A stretch of DNA of 64,000 nucleotides, taken from contig CAVTZY010000033.1 in assembly GCA_963739235.1 (NCBI GenBank), forward strand, positions 1 through 64,000, read 5' to 3'. A program made the translations under genes and the position numbers. Positions 27,316-35,290 of this stretch are shown one piece after another. The notes under the pieces are model-generated. The model saw only the letters and a list, made by a program, of their open reading frames with translations. It was not told the origin of the DNA and ran no database searches. Position 1 is the first letter of the stretch; each line of letters starts with the position of its first letter. The DNA comes from JAFNAG01 sp963739235. Its GTDB lineage: Bacteria; Acidobacteriota; UBA6911.

Positions 27316-27490
27316 GCAAGCTTCCCGTAGGTAGTGCCATAGAATGCAAATTTTATATATTACCTAGGCTTCGGAGACAGGTCGAGCAAAACTTCATCGC
27401 GAAGAAAATGGAAATTCCTTTTCACTGCGTTCCCTTCTTTCCGTAAGATTCTCGTATTGGACAACAAGGTAATCGCCACCTGGGGAGAAC

Positions 27491-28345
27491 ATGCATCCGG
27501 ATAAGATCGCCTTCGACCTCGAACTGAGCCGCGGCCTGGTTGCCTACAACGAGGAAGTCGGGTATTGGTGGTCCGACCAGGCTGCAAATTCCTTTCACAG
27601 ATATGCGTACCGCAACATAGCCGGCTTTATGCGGTCCTCATTCTCCAGGCGGCCTGGCCTGATCGTGGATTACGCCTGCGGCGCGGGGAACCTGCTATCC
27701 CGGCTGCATCGGCATTTTCCTACCTCGGAGCTCGTGGGATATGACGGTTCCTCACTTCTCCTTGCCATGGCCCGCAGGCGTCTGTCTCGCCAGGGGAAAA
27801 CAGCCCGGCAGCGCGTCAAACTCATGGAGACGCCGTTGCCCAGTTTCGAACTTCCGCGAGCCATTGCGGACCTCGCGGTGTTCGTCTTTCCCAATATGGT
27901 GCCGTGCGCTGCCGAGAAAGAGGAGAGCCGATTAATGTATCGCCTGAATCCTAAAGATCGCAGGATAGCAAAGGTGCTTGCCGAACATCACGATTCGGAG
28001 AGCACCAGGGCCCAGGATGACCCGAAGACCCTCTGCGCCTCCCTTCTCAGGGATCGGCTGATTTCTTTGAACCTGCGGCACCTCTTGAAGCGTAACGGGA
28101 TGTGTATCCGCGTGGAATATGCCGACGTGCCTCGTGAGCGGCTGACGGAACTGGAATTGCTGCGCACCGCCTTTGAAGAAGGCTCCCTCGATCAGCGCGT
28201 GGGCGGGAAGGTCTTGGATCCGTGGTTCCGGGTTGTAGCCTCCCGCTACCATCGCTCCGGCGTGATGGAGGATGTCTATCACCAATCCGCAGACGAGAAC
28301 CACAAGACAGGCGGGTACTTCATCACAGTGCTGCGCGCGCTCTAA
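27491..28345 (+). CDS. Class I SAM-dependent methyltransferase
   Basis: A 284-residue protein with SAM-binding motif I as VDYACGAGNLLSRL and the following acidic strand VGYDGSS. Motif IV is weak (IADLAVFVFPNMVP), and in that family region many enzymes keep a catalytic loop. A long insertion with mixed charge (about residues 140-190) precedes the last strands (MCIRVEYADV, GYFITVLRAL). A SAM methyltransferase fold is clear, but the acceptor is unknown. It converges on archease with only 38 bp between the stops. It is probably monocistronic. Confidence 0.75.
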   Translation: MHPDKIAFDLELSRGLVAYNEEVGYWWSDQAANSFHRYAYRNIAGFMRSSFSRRPGLIVDYACGAGNLLSRLHRHFPTSELVGYDGSSLLLAMARRRLSRQGKTARQRVKLMETPLPSFELPRAIADLAVFVFPNMVPCAAEKEESRLMYRLNPKDRRIAKVLAEHHDSESTRAQDDPKTLCASLLRDRLISLNLRHLLKRNGMCIRVEYADVPRERLTELELLRTAFEEGSLDQRVGGKVLDPWFRVVASRYHRSGVMEDVYHQSADENHKTGGYFITVLRAL

Positions 28346-28383
28346 AGAACACCTCCTGGCAGCCTTCGCTCCCTCGGGACAGG

Positions 28384-28815
28384 TCAAATGTCGAGGATGA
28401 CGGCCGCTTCCCAACCTTGTGCGGTTGACTCCACGCGGAAGCGATGGAGGGTCACGGCCTTGACATCTACGACCAGATCGTGACGGTTGGCGTCAAGTTC
28501 TTCGCCTCGCGCCCATGCCTTCAACGCATACCGACCCTCAAGCTGACGGATTTGGATTTCTTTGACCCGCAGCAGAAGCCTCTCTGCATCCTTGAAAAAA
28601 ATCAGCTCCTGGAGCAATTGGAACAGGAGCATATCCACTTCCTCTTCTTCCAACTCCAGAGTACGAGTTTCGTCGTCCGCAATCGTCGCCAGATCCGCTA
28701 CCATGACATTCATCGTGGCATCAGCCGCCGCGAGGAAGAGCCCTTCCAATGTCTCAGCCCAAGCCTCAAAGGCCACGTCTGCGATGGCAATATCCGGTAT
28801 ATAGCGGTAAGGCAT
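28384..28815 (-). CDS. Archease
   Basis: A 143-residue archease: MPYRYIPDIAIADVAFEAWA at the N-terminus, an acid-rich middle (LELEEEEVDMLLFQLLQELI) and the C-terminal VDVKAVTLHRFRVE, with the metal-binding acidic residue near the end (ILDI). In the family, archease speeds GTP-dependent guanylylation of the RNA ligase RtcB. It is the last gene of a three-gene minus-strand set (rtcB, G3E GTPase, archease) and starts 3 bp after the GTPase stop, so the two are surely cotranscribed. Confidence 0.93.
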   Translation of the reverse strand: MPYRYIPDIAIADVAFEAWAETLEGLFLAAADATMNVMVADLATIADDETRTLELEEEEVDMLLFQLLQELIFFKDAERLLLRVKEIQIRQLEGRYALKAWARGEELDANRHDLVVDVKAVTLHRFRVESTAQGWEAAVILDI

Positions 28816-28818
28816 TTC

Positions 28819-29718
28819 TCAAGTCTCGGATCCGTGAAGCTGCTCCAGAATGGCATCCTTCACCATGGCCAGATGTGGCCCAATAAAAACCAACTCGGTT
28901 TTTTCAGCAGGGAACGGCTCCAGATCGGTGCGACCCGCCACATAATTGAAGAGAAAGGCGTCGCCGTCGAGCCATACGAATCCTTTGGCACGATAGACAT
29001 CACCAGGCAAGCTCGCGATCAGCTGTTCGAAGCTGGCGCGATCGAGGTTTCTTTCCGTAGAGAAGGAAAACGATTGACAGGTTCGTGCGTGGTGAGGCCG
29101 CCGTTGGACCTCCGGGCGCTGCGCATCGAAGCCGAAGAGCAGACGCGGATCGATGTCGCACCGGGTGCATCGGTGGAGCAGTGCTCTGTCATTATACCTC
29201 CGAGCCTGGCCCTCAACTGCGCCCAGCGCACCCGGCTCAACGAGATCAATTTTATTGATCAGGATGATATCCGCCTGCTGCAACTGCGAACGCGCCGTGT
29301 AGCCGACCTCGGGATGCTCGATGCCGGCGAAAGCGTCGATGATGTGGATGACGCTGTCCAGACGCAGCTGCGGCAGGTTATCCTGCACCTCATAGGCGAG
29401 CGCATCCGAATCAGCCACTCCCGTTGCCTCCATTACAATTAGCTCCGGTTCGAATCGGTCGATGATTTCATTCACGGCCGCCTCGAACTCACCGGTCAAT
29501 TCGCAGCAGACGCATCCACCGGCAAGCTCGATAATGCGCAGGTTCGCACCCGGGAGAACGCGGCTGTCGATTGCGATCTCGCCGAATTCATTCATCAACA
29601 CCGCGAGACGCCGATCGGCGCCGGAGAGAATCCGCCGCAGCAGCGTGGTCTTGCCGCTTCCTAATCCCCCGGTAATCAGCGATATCGGTGTTCGCGGTTC
29701 TTTCATCAGATGGTCCAA
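28819..29718 (-). CDS. CobW/G3E-family GTPase
   Basis: A 299-residue G3E P-loop GTPase. It shows the Walker A GGLGSGKTTLLRRIL, the metal-binding GGCVCCELT, the acidic ATGVADSD region and the base-specific INKIDLV. The CobW C-terminal domain follows (from about residue 215, AKGFVWLDGDAFLFNYVAGR). Family members deliver zinc, cobalt, nickel or iron to client enzymes. Lying between RtcB and archease, a metal-loading role for the Mn/Zn-dependent RtcB is an attractive inference but unproved. A second Met at 29706 is an alternative start. Confidence 0.88.
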   Translation of the reverse strand: MDHLMKEPRTPISLITGGLGSGKTTLLRRILSGADRRLAVLMNEFGEIAIDSRVLPGANLRIIELAGGCVCCELTGEFEAAVNEIIDRFEPELIVMEATGVADSDALAYEVQDNLPQLRLDSVIHIIDAFAGIEHPEVGYTARSQLQQADIILINKIDLVEPGALGAVEGQARRYNDRALLHRCTRCDIDPRLLFGFDAQRPEVQRRPHHARTCQSFSFSTERNLDRASFEQLIASLPGDVYRAKGFVWLDGDAFLFNYVAGRTDLEPFPAEKTELVFIGPHLAMVKDAILEQLHGSET

Positions 29719-29728
29719 ACAGCAGGAA

Positions 29729-29851
29729 GAATACAGAATATAGAATACAGAATTCAGAATGAAACGGTGGGACTTCTGTGCGCGTCAACTGATTTATTTG
29801 GATTTACTGTGTTTCAAGCCCATCCCATTCTGTATTCTGAATTCTGTATTC
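29729..29851. repeat. GAATACAGAATTCAG inverted repeat
   Basis: GAATACAGAATTCAGAATG near 29743 is matched by an inverted copy at 29826-29851, with an additional GAATACAGAATAT unit at the outer left. The arms enclose about 65 bp and lie between the rtcB stop and the GTPase start, so transcripts of the operon would form a strong AT-type hairpin. Confidence 0.7.
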
Positions 29852-29863
29852 TCGATTGATCTT

Positions 29864-31321
29864 TCATCCTTTGATATTCCCGATCGGCACCAGGCGCACA
29901 ACCCGCTTGCTGATTCCGGCCTGCTCTGTAGCCAGGATCACATCGTCGATATCCTTGTACGCCGCTCCCGCCTCCTCCGCCAGGCCCGAGTAGGATACGG
30001 TGCGCACGAGAATGCCGCGGGCCTCCATCTGCTGCTGCAGTTCCCTGCCCCGGAATTGTTTCTTGGCCTGGGTCCGGCTCATGGTGCGCCCGCTGCCGTG
30101 GGCAGTAGAATAGAAAGTCTGATCACCGGTCGGAACGCCGGCCAGCAGATACGAGCCCGTTTCCATGCTCCCGCCGATGATGACTGGCTGGCCCGTGTGC
30201 TGGAAGATTTGGGGGATCCCAGGCATCCCCGGCCCAAAGGCGCGCGTGGCCCCCTTCCGATGCACCAGAACCTCGCGTAGTTTTCCATCCATCATGTGTT
30301 TTTCAAGCTTGGCGGTGTTGTGGGCGACGTCGTAGACCTGGTGCAGCCCCAGATCGGCCGGGTCCTTGTGAAAGACCTCCGAAAAGACCTCGCGGATGCG
30401 GTGCAGGATCACCTGGCGGTTGGCGAAGGACACGTTGACGGCACACTTCATTGCAGCAAAATAATCCTGCCCCTCCTGAGAATTAAAGGGTGCGCATGCC
30501 AGTTCCCGGTCCAGGATCCGGATGCCGTACTTGCTGGTCATCGCCTTGAGAAACAGCTGCAGATAATCGGTGGCGATCTGGTGGCCGAATCCGCGGCTGC
30601 CGCAATGAAACATCAGCACAACCTGGTTGGGGATCGTGATGCCGAACGCCTCCGCCACTTTCTTGTCGAATATGTTTTCGGGCCGCGCCACCTGGATCTC
30701 CAGGTAGTGGTTCCCGGATCCCAGCGTGCCGAGCTGCTTAAAGCCGCGTTCGACCGACTTGTCGCTGATTTTGGAAGCGTCCGCCCCGGAAATGCAGCCT
30801 TCTTCTTCGGTACGTTCGAGGTCTTCCTGCCAGCCATAGCCGTTTTTGATGCACCATCGCGCGCCCTGCTCGACGGCGTGCCGGAATTCGCTCTGTGTGA
30901 TGCGCACGAAACCTGCGCTGCCCACTCCTGCCGGAACGCGCTGGAACAGCATATCCACGAGCGTCCTCAGGTGCGGCCGGACTTCCTCTTCCGTGAACCT
31001 GGTCACGACCAGGCGCATTCCGCAATTCACATCAAAACCGATGCCGCCCGGGGAGATCACCCCCTTGTCGATATCCATCGCCGCCACGCCGCCGATAGGA
31101 AATCCATAGCCCCAATGGCCGTCGGGCATGCAGAGGGCGTATTTGAGAATCCCCGGCAGGGTGGCGACGTTGGTCACCTGGTCGATCACCCCCTCATCCA
31201 TTTCGCGGAGCAGCTTCTCGGTCGCAAAGATGCGTGCGGGAACGCGCATCCCTTCCTTATAGGTGGTCGGGATCTCCCACACCGTATCGGAGACTTTGAT
31301 CGTGCTCTGAGGTATGGCCAT
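29864..31321 (-). CDS. rtcB: RNA-splicing ligase RtcB
   Basis: A 485-residue RtcB with all hallmark blocks: GGIGFDVNCGMRLV (metal-binding Asp and Cys), FHCGSRGFGHQ, RKGATRAFGPG (substrate and GMP region) and STAHGSGRTMSR with the guanylylated His region. It seals 2',3'-cyclic phosphate and 5'-OH RNA ends using GTP and manganese. It heads the minus-strand set with the G3E GTPase and archease. The length is at the usual value. In bacteria RtcB typically serves RNA repair. No RtcA, RtcR or tRNA gene is nearby. Confidence 0.96.
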   Translation of the reverse strand: MAIPQSTIKVSDTVWEIPTTYKEGMRVPARIFATEKLLREMDEGVIDQVTNVATLPGILKYALCMPDGHWGYGFPIGGVAAMDIDKGVISPGGIGFDVNCGMRLVVTRFTEEEVRPHLRTLVDMLFQRVPAGVGSAGFVRITQSEFRHAVEQGARWCIKNGYGWQEDLERTEEEGCISGADASKISDKSVERGFKQLGTLGSGNHYLEIQVARPENIFDKKVAEAFGITIPNQVVLMFHCGSRGFGHQIATDYLQLFLKAMTSKYGIRILDRELACAPFNSQEGQDYFAAMKCAVNVSFANRQVILHRIREVFSEVFHKDPADLGLHQVYDVAHNTAKLEKHMMDGKLREVLVHRKGATRAFGPGMPGIPQIFQHTGQPVIIGGSMETGSYLLAGVPTGDQTFYSTAHGSGRTMSRTQAKKQFRGRELQQQMEARGILVRTVSYSGLAEEAGAAYKDIDDVILATEQAGISKRVVRLVPIGNIKG

Positions 31322-31434
31322 AAATTATCTCCCGATAGCATGAGCTTACCGCCATAACTCTAAGAAGACCATAACGAACCGGATTCCCGCTCGAGCCCGG
31401 GGGCCTTGCATCATTGAGTCTTATCCATTTGACG

Positions 31435-31594
31435 TGCGCATCTGCAATTCAGACAGTAAATGCTAAAAGCAGCCACGAATGACACGAATAGACATTGCCG
31501 CATCCTGGAGACCTTATCGCAAAGCGGGCTGATAGCCCGCCATTCGTGCCATTCGTGGCAGAGTTTTTTCCACTGTCTGAATCGCAGATGCGCA
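31435..31594. mobile_element. 160-bp nested palindromic element
   Basis: Outer arms of 23 bp (TGCGCATCTGCAATTCAGAC on the left, one mismatch on the right at 31572-31594) enclose an inner pair of arms (GCCACGAATGACACGAAT at 31472 with ATTCGTGCCATTCGTGGC near 31541) and a central perfect hairpin GCGGGCTGATAGCCCGC. It is non-coding. It fills the 310-bp gap between rtcB and the second radical SAM gene. The termini and size suggest a MITE, but no target duplication is evident. Confidence 0.65.
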
Positions 31595-31631
31595 TGTAAA
31601 GGTAGGACCTGGGGTCTGGTACTATGAGACC

Positions 31632-32891
31632 ATGCGCGTGCTGCTGGTCAATCCTCCCATCTATGATTTTACCGCATACGACTACTGGCTGAGGCCGTAT
31701 GGGATGCTGCGCGTGGCCGGCCGGGTGCAGCACAGCTGCGACCTGGCTTTTTTTGACTATCTTCTCTCCAGCCGGCGTGATTCGTGGGGCCGGGGCCGGT
31801 TTCCCGCGCAGCCGGCAGCGAAGCCCGAAACTTTCCATGATCTTATTCGGCATTTCCGGCGCTTCGGCCGGCCGCGCGACGAGTTCAGGGAGTTTTTGAA
31901 GATGTGCCATTTCGACGTCGCTCTGGTTCAGACGGGAATGACCTACTGGTACCTGGGTGTCAGGGAGGTCATGGAGGATCTGCGTGCACTCGCGCCGCAG
32001 GCAATAACTGTTCTCGGTGGAGTCTATGCCAGTCTTTGCTATGAGCACGCATGCAGCCTGGGCGCCGATCTGGTGATAAAGGGGAACAACCTGGAGCCAC
32101 TCTGGCACATCCTGCCCGAGCCGGCCAACGCACTGCCCTATCACACCCTAGCGATGGGGATTGTGGCTGCCATGAAACTGACCGATGGCTGCCCGTTTCA
32201 TTGCACCTACTGCTCCGTGCCCTTGATTTATCCAGAGTTCGCCGCCCGCCCCGCAGCGGAGTGTCTAGATGAAGCACGCGCTCTTCGTCGTTTTGGCGTG
32301 CAGCATATCGCCCTGTATGACGACGCGCTTCTGTTCCGGCCGGAGGATGTTCTGCTGCCATTCCTGGAAGGGGTGATCCGGGAACGGCTGCCGCTTTCTT
32401 TCTACACACCCAACGCGCTTAGCGTGCGGCTGCTGACACCCGAAATCGCACAACTGATGGCGCGTGCGGGTTTCCGCAGCTATTCCCTGGGCTTCGAGAG
32501 TGAATCCGCCCACTGGATGGCCAAAACAGGGGAAAAGGGGTCGCCGGATGAGTTTGCTGCAGCGGTGGATCACCTGCGCCGCGCAGGAGCGGAGTCTATT
32601 ATCGCCTACATCATCCTCGGCCATCCGGATGCCGACGAGCAGGAAGTCGAAAACTCCATGCATTTCGCTCATCGGCTGGGTGCCCGCATCATGCTTTCTG
32701 AATTCGCCCCGGTTCCCGGCACGGTAGACGGCGAGCGCTGTCGGAATTGGGCGGATCTTGACGAACCGCTCTCCCATAATAAGACCGCCTTCACACTCCG
32801 CCGGCTGGGCGCCGACCAAGTGAATCGACTCAAGGCCCTTTGCCGCAATCTCAACTCGAATCTTCCGCAGAATCCGCAAAACCTGTACTGA
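31632..32891 (+). CDS. B12-binding radical SAM protein
   Basis: A 419-residue protein with an N-terminal B12-binding-type domain (MRVLLVNPPIYDFTAYDYWL, later AITVLGGVYASL) and a radical SAM core with CPFHCTYC at about residue 195. The later core is recognisable from GFRSYSLGFES and IIAYIILGHP. It is shorter than the protein at 15634 and not closely alike outside the motifs, so the two are probably different branches of the superfamily. The substrate is unknown. It stands alone between the palindromic element and a repeat block. Confidence 0.85.
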   Translation: MRVLLVNPPIYDFTAYDYWLRPYGMLRVAGRVQHSCDLAFFDYLLSSRRDSWGRGRFPAQPAAKPETFHDLIRHFRRFGRPRDEFREFLKMCHFDVALVQTGMTYWYLGVREVMEDLRALAPQAITVLGGVYASLCYEHACSLGADLVIKGNNLEPLWHILPEPANALPYHTLAMGIVAAMKLTDGCPFHCTYCSVPLIYPEFAARPAAECLDEARALRRFGVQHIALYDDALLFRPEDVLLPFLEGVIRERLPLSFYTPNALSVRLLTPEIAQLMARAGFRSYSLGFESESAHWMAKTGEKGSPDEFAAAVDHLRRAGAESIIAYIILGHPDADEQEVENSMHFAHRLGARIMLSEFAPVPGTVDGERCRNWADLDEPLSHNKTAFTLRRLGADQVNRLKALCRNLNSNLPQNPQNLY

Positions 32892-32914
32892 AAAGGAAAG
32901 CACCCGGGCATGGT

Positions 32915-33240
32915 GACGCCAAAAACCTCAACGCAGAGGGCACAGAGCCCGCAGAGTTGATTTGATTGTCTTTCTCTGCGGGCTCTGTGCCCTCCGCTTC
33001 GAAAATAGAACAGATTGCGGTGCCGAACCACTTGCGTGTTTCTGTGCCGCCCTTTCAGGGCTAAGCATTGCACGACCTTGTAAACCCCGAAGGGGTGGAG
33101 CAGCAGAGCCCAGGGCGTGAGCCCTGGGAAGCGGGAATCCAGCGGCAAGAGCCCTGAAAGGGCGGCACAGGAAACCTGCGAGAGCGCAACATTTTCATGC
33201 GTCATGGGTGCGCCCCGGCGCATGGGGGACTGCGTTGATC
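32915..33240. repeat. Composite repeat, plus-strand copy
   Basis: The gap between the radical SAM gene and the purine permease holds a GC-rich stem (CGCAGAGGGCACAGAGCCC with its partner near 32975-32998), TTCGAAAATAGAAC, the GCCCTTTCAGGGC and CCCAGGGCGTGAGCCCTGGG palindromes, and the 35-bp motif at 33198-33231. It closely matches the minus-strand block at 19868-20180. No gene is seen. Confidence 0.85.
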
Positions 33241-33290
33241 TTTTGCGCTGCTCCCGAATGGCAGGCAGTGCGGATACGGGCGCGAATTCT

Positions 33291-34601
33291 TCAGGAGTAT
33301 GGGTAGAAAATATAAAAGATGAGCGATAGGGCGCACAGCACCCAGAGGCCAGGACTGACTTCCTTGTGCCTGCCGGCGGTCAGTTTGAAAAACGGATAGA
33401 GGACAAAGCCGGCAGTAATGCCGATGCCGATGTTATAAGTGAAGCTCATCAGGATCACGACTGCAAACGCGGGGAAAAGCTCGGTGTAATCCTGAAGATC
33501 GATCTTGCTCACCGGCGTCAACATCAGGTAGCCAACCACGATGAGCGCCGGGCCGTAGGCTTGCGGAGGGACCGCAGTCAAGAAGGGGGCAAAAAAGAGA
33601 GAGAGGAGAAACAAGCAGGATGTAATCACCGCGCTGAATCCCGTCCTGCCACCTGCCTCGATGCCCGCTGCAGATTCGATATAAGCGCCGGAAGTCGTCG
33701 TCCCGACCAGGGCGGCAAAGCTCGTCGCGAGCGCATCCGCCATCATAGGTTTTTCGATGTTGGGCAGGCGCCCCTTATCGTCCAGAAAGCCCGCGCGGGA
33801 TGAGACCCCGATGAGCGTTCCCATGGTATCCACGAAGGCCATCACAAAAACCGTGAGGACGATGGCAAAGAATCTCCAACTCAGAGCCCCCCGGATATCC
33901 AGTTGCAGGAAGGTGGGCGCGAGGCTCGGGGGCAAACTGACCCATGACTGCGGGGGCTTGGCGACCCCCAATAGAAAGGCCAGGATCGTGGTGATCAGAA
34001 TGCCGAGGAAGATGGCGCCCGGCACTCGTCTCAGCATCAGCACAGCAATCATAAGGAAACCGAAAATGGCAAGGAGCACCGCCGGGCTGTTCACTGAACC
34101 GATTTTTACCGGCGCACCGGCAGATCCGAGCACGACAATCCCAGTGACATTCAGGCCGATGAACGTCATAAACAAGCCGATGCCGACCGCAAAGCTGTAG
34201 CGCAGCCCTTCGGGAACGGCCTCGACGAGCCATTGACGGAGGCGGAAGACAGTGAGGAGGACGAACAGCATCCCTCCGATAAAGACAGCACCAAGCGCGG
34301 CCTGCCATTTGTAGCCCAGCAGCACCACGACCGTGTAGGCGACAAAGGCGTTCTCCCCCATATAGGGAGCGATCGCAAAGGGGAGGCGGGCGTAAATCCC
34401 CATGACCAGCGTCCCGAAGGCGGCCGTGAGGATGGTCGCCACCATGGATGCGCCGACCGGGATCCCGGCCGCTTCCAGGATCTTGGGATTCACGACGATG
34501 ATGTAGGACATCGTCATGAAGGTGGTTGCCCCGGCGACGATTTCGGTGCGGAACGAAGTATTATGTTTTTCGAAGTTGAAGTATGTGCGAATGGTCTGCA
34601 T
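33291..34601 (-). CDS. AzgA-type purine permease (NCS2)
   Basis: The Met at 34601 (MQTIRTYFNFEKHNTSFRTE) is the natural start, giving 436 residues. The longer frame adds 31 unlikely codons. Family features are IVAGATTFMTMSYIIVVNP in the first helix, the substrate-site MGIYARLPFAIAPYMGENAF, and VFVMAFVDTMGTLIG with GTTTSGAYIESAAGIEAGGR. About twelve membrane helices are evident. Members import adenine, guanine or hypoxanthine by proton symport, and the exact base is not deducible. It is transcribed away from the Rrf2 regulator gene across 175 bp. Confidence 0.9.
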   Translation of the reverse strand: MQTIRTYFNFEKHNTSFRTEIVAGATTFMTMSYIIVVNPKILEAAGIPVGASMVATILTAAFGTLVMGIYARLPFAIAPYMGENAFVAYTVVVLLGYKWQAALGAVFIGGMLFVLLTVFRLRQWLVEAVPEGLRYSFAVGIGLFMTFIGLNVTGIVVLGSAGAPVKIGSVNSPAVLLAIFGFLMIAVLMLRRVPGAIFLGILITTILAFLLGVAKPPQSWVSLPPSLAPTFLQLDIRGALSWRFFAIVLTVFVMAFVDTMGTLIGVSSRAGFLDDKGRLPNIEKPMMADALATSFAALVGTTTSGAYIESAAGIEAGGRTGFSAVITSCLFLLSLFFAPFLTAVPPQAYGPALIVVGYLMLTPVSKIDLQDYTELFPAFAVVILMSFTYNIGIGITAGFVLYPFFKLTAGRHKEVSPGLWVLCALSLIFYIFYPYS

Positions 34602-34776
34602 GATCGAAAGCCTATGCTGGCAACAATATAAAGCAAAACAGACGCAACCGCCGCGAAATAATCCACAAGCAGATATATGGATAAATATACCCACTTGACT
34701 GCTGACGGCATCCGGGATAATTTGCAGCTTGAGGTTGTTAACCTAGCCTGCCGCCTATTGAATCACAACGGAGACG

Positions 34777-35226
34777 ATGCCGATGTTTTCGCAGACCACA
34801 GAATATGCTCTGCGCGCAATTGTTTGGCTGGCCGCGCATAGCGCAGAGCCGCAAACGACGCTTCAGATTGCGGCTGCGACTCGAGTACCGGCCGGCTATT
34901 TATCGAAAGTGCTGCAAGCCCTGGGACGAGCTCATCTGGTCAATTCTCAGCGCGGATTGTACGGCGGTTTCACCCTAACTCGTCCTGCCAAGACGATTCG
35001 CGTGCTCGAGGTGGTAAATGCCGTGGATCCGATCCGGCGCATCGAGACTTGCCCGCTCGGGTTGAAATCGCACGGCAAAGAGCTTTGCGCCCTGCACCGC
35101 CGGCTCGACGATGCGATTGCCCATATTGAAAATGCCTTCTCCGAATCGACAATAGCCGATCTCCTGGCCGAACCATCGACCAGCCAGCCGCTATGCGAGA
35201 TCCCGGAATACAAAGGCACGCGCTGA
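34777..35226 (+). CDS. Rrf2-family transcriptional regulator
   Basis: A 149-residue Rrf2 protein: winged helix MFSQTTEYALRAIVWLAAHS, then ATRVPAGYLSKVLQALGRAH and SQRGLYGGFTL. It continues with the effector region CPLGLKSHGKELC, whose cysteines are candidate [Fe-S] ligands as in IscR or NsrR, although the third Cys of those proteins is not obvious. It may sense iron-sulfur status, redox or nitric oxide. It is divergent from the permease and convergent with citrate synthase, with a strong bidirectional terminator between them. A start two codons later is possible. Confidence 0.88.
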   Translation: MPMFSQTTEYALRAIVWLAAHSAEPQTTLQIAAATRVPAGYLSKVLQALGRAHLVNSQRGLYGGFTLTRPAKTIRVLEVVNAVDPIRRIETCPLGLKSHGKELCALHRRLDDAIAHIENAFSESTIADLLAEPSTSQPLCEIPEYKGTR

Positions 35227-35238
35227 TTCCCAAAACGC

Positions 35239-35270
35239 AAAAAGGGGAGGCCCGGAGGCCTCCCCTTTTT
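35239..35270. terminator. Bidirectional rho-independent terminator
   Basis: GGGGAGGCC-CGGA-GGCCTCCCC forms a perfect 9-bp GC stem with a 4-nt loop, flanked by AAAAA on the left and TTTTT on the right, so it has a T-tract in both directions. It lies 13 bp after the Rrf2 stop and 20 bp after the citrate synthase stop, serving both convergent genes. Confidence 0.93.
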
Positions 35271-35290
35271 GCATTGTGCAAATCTTACAG

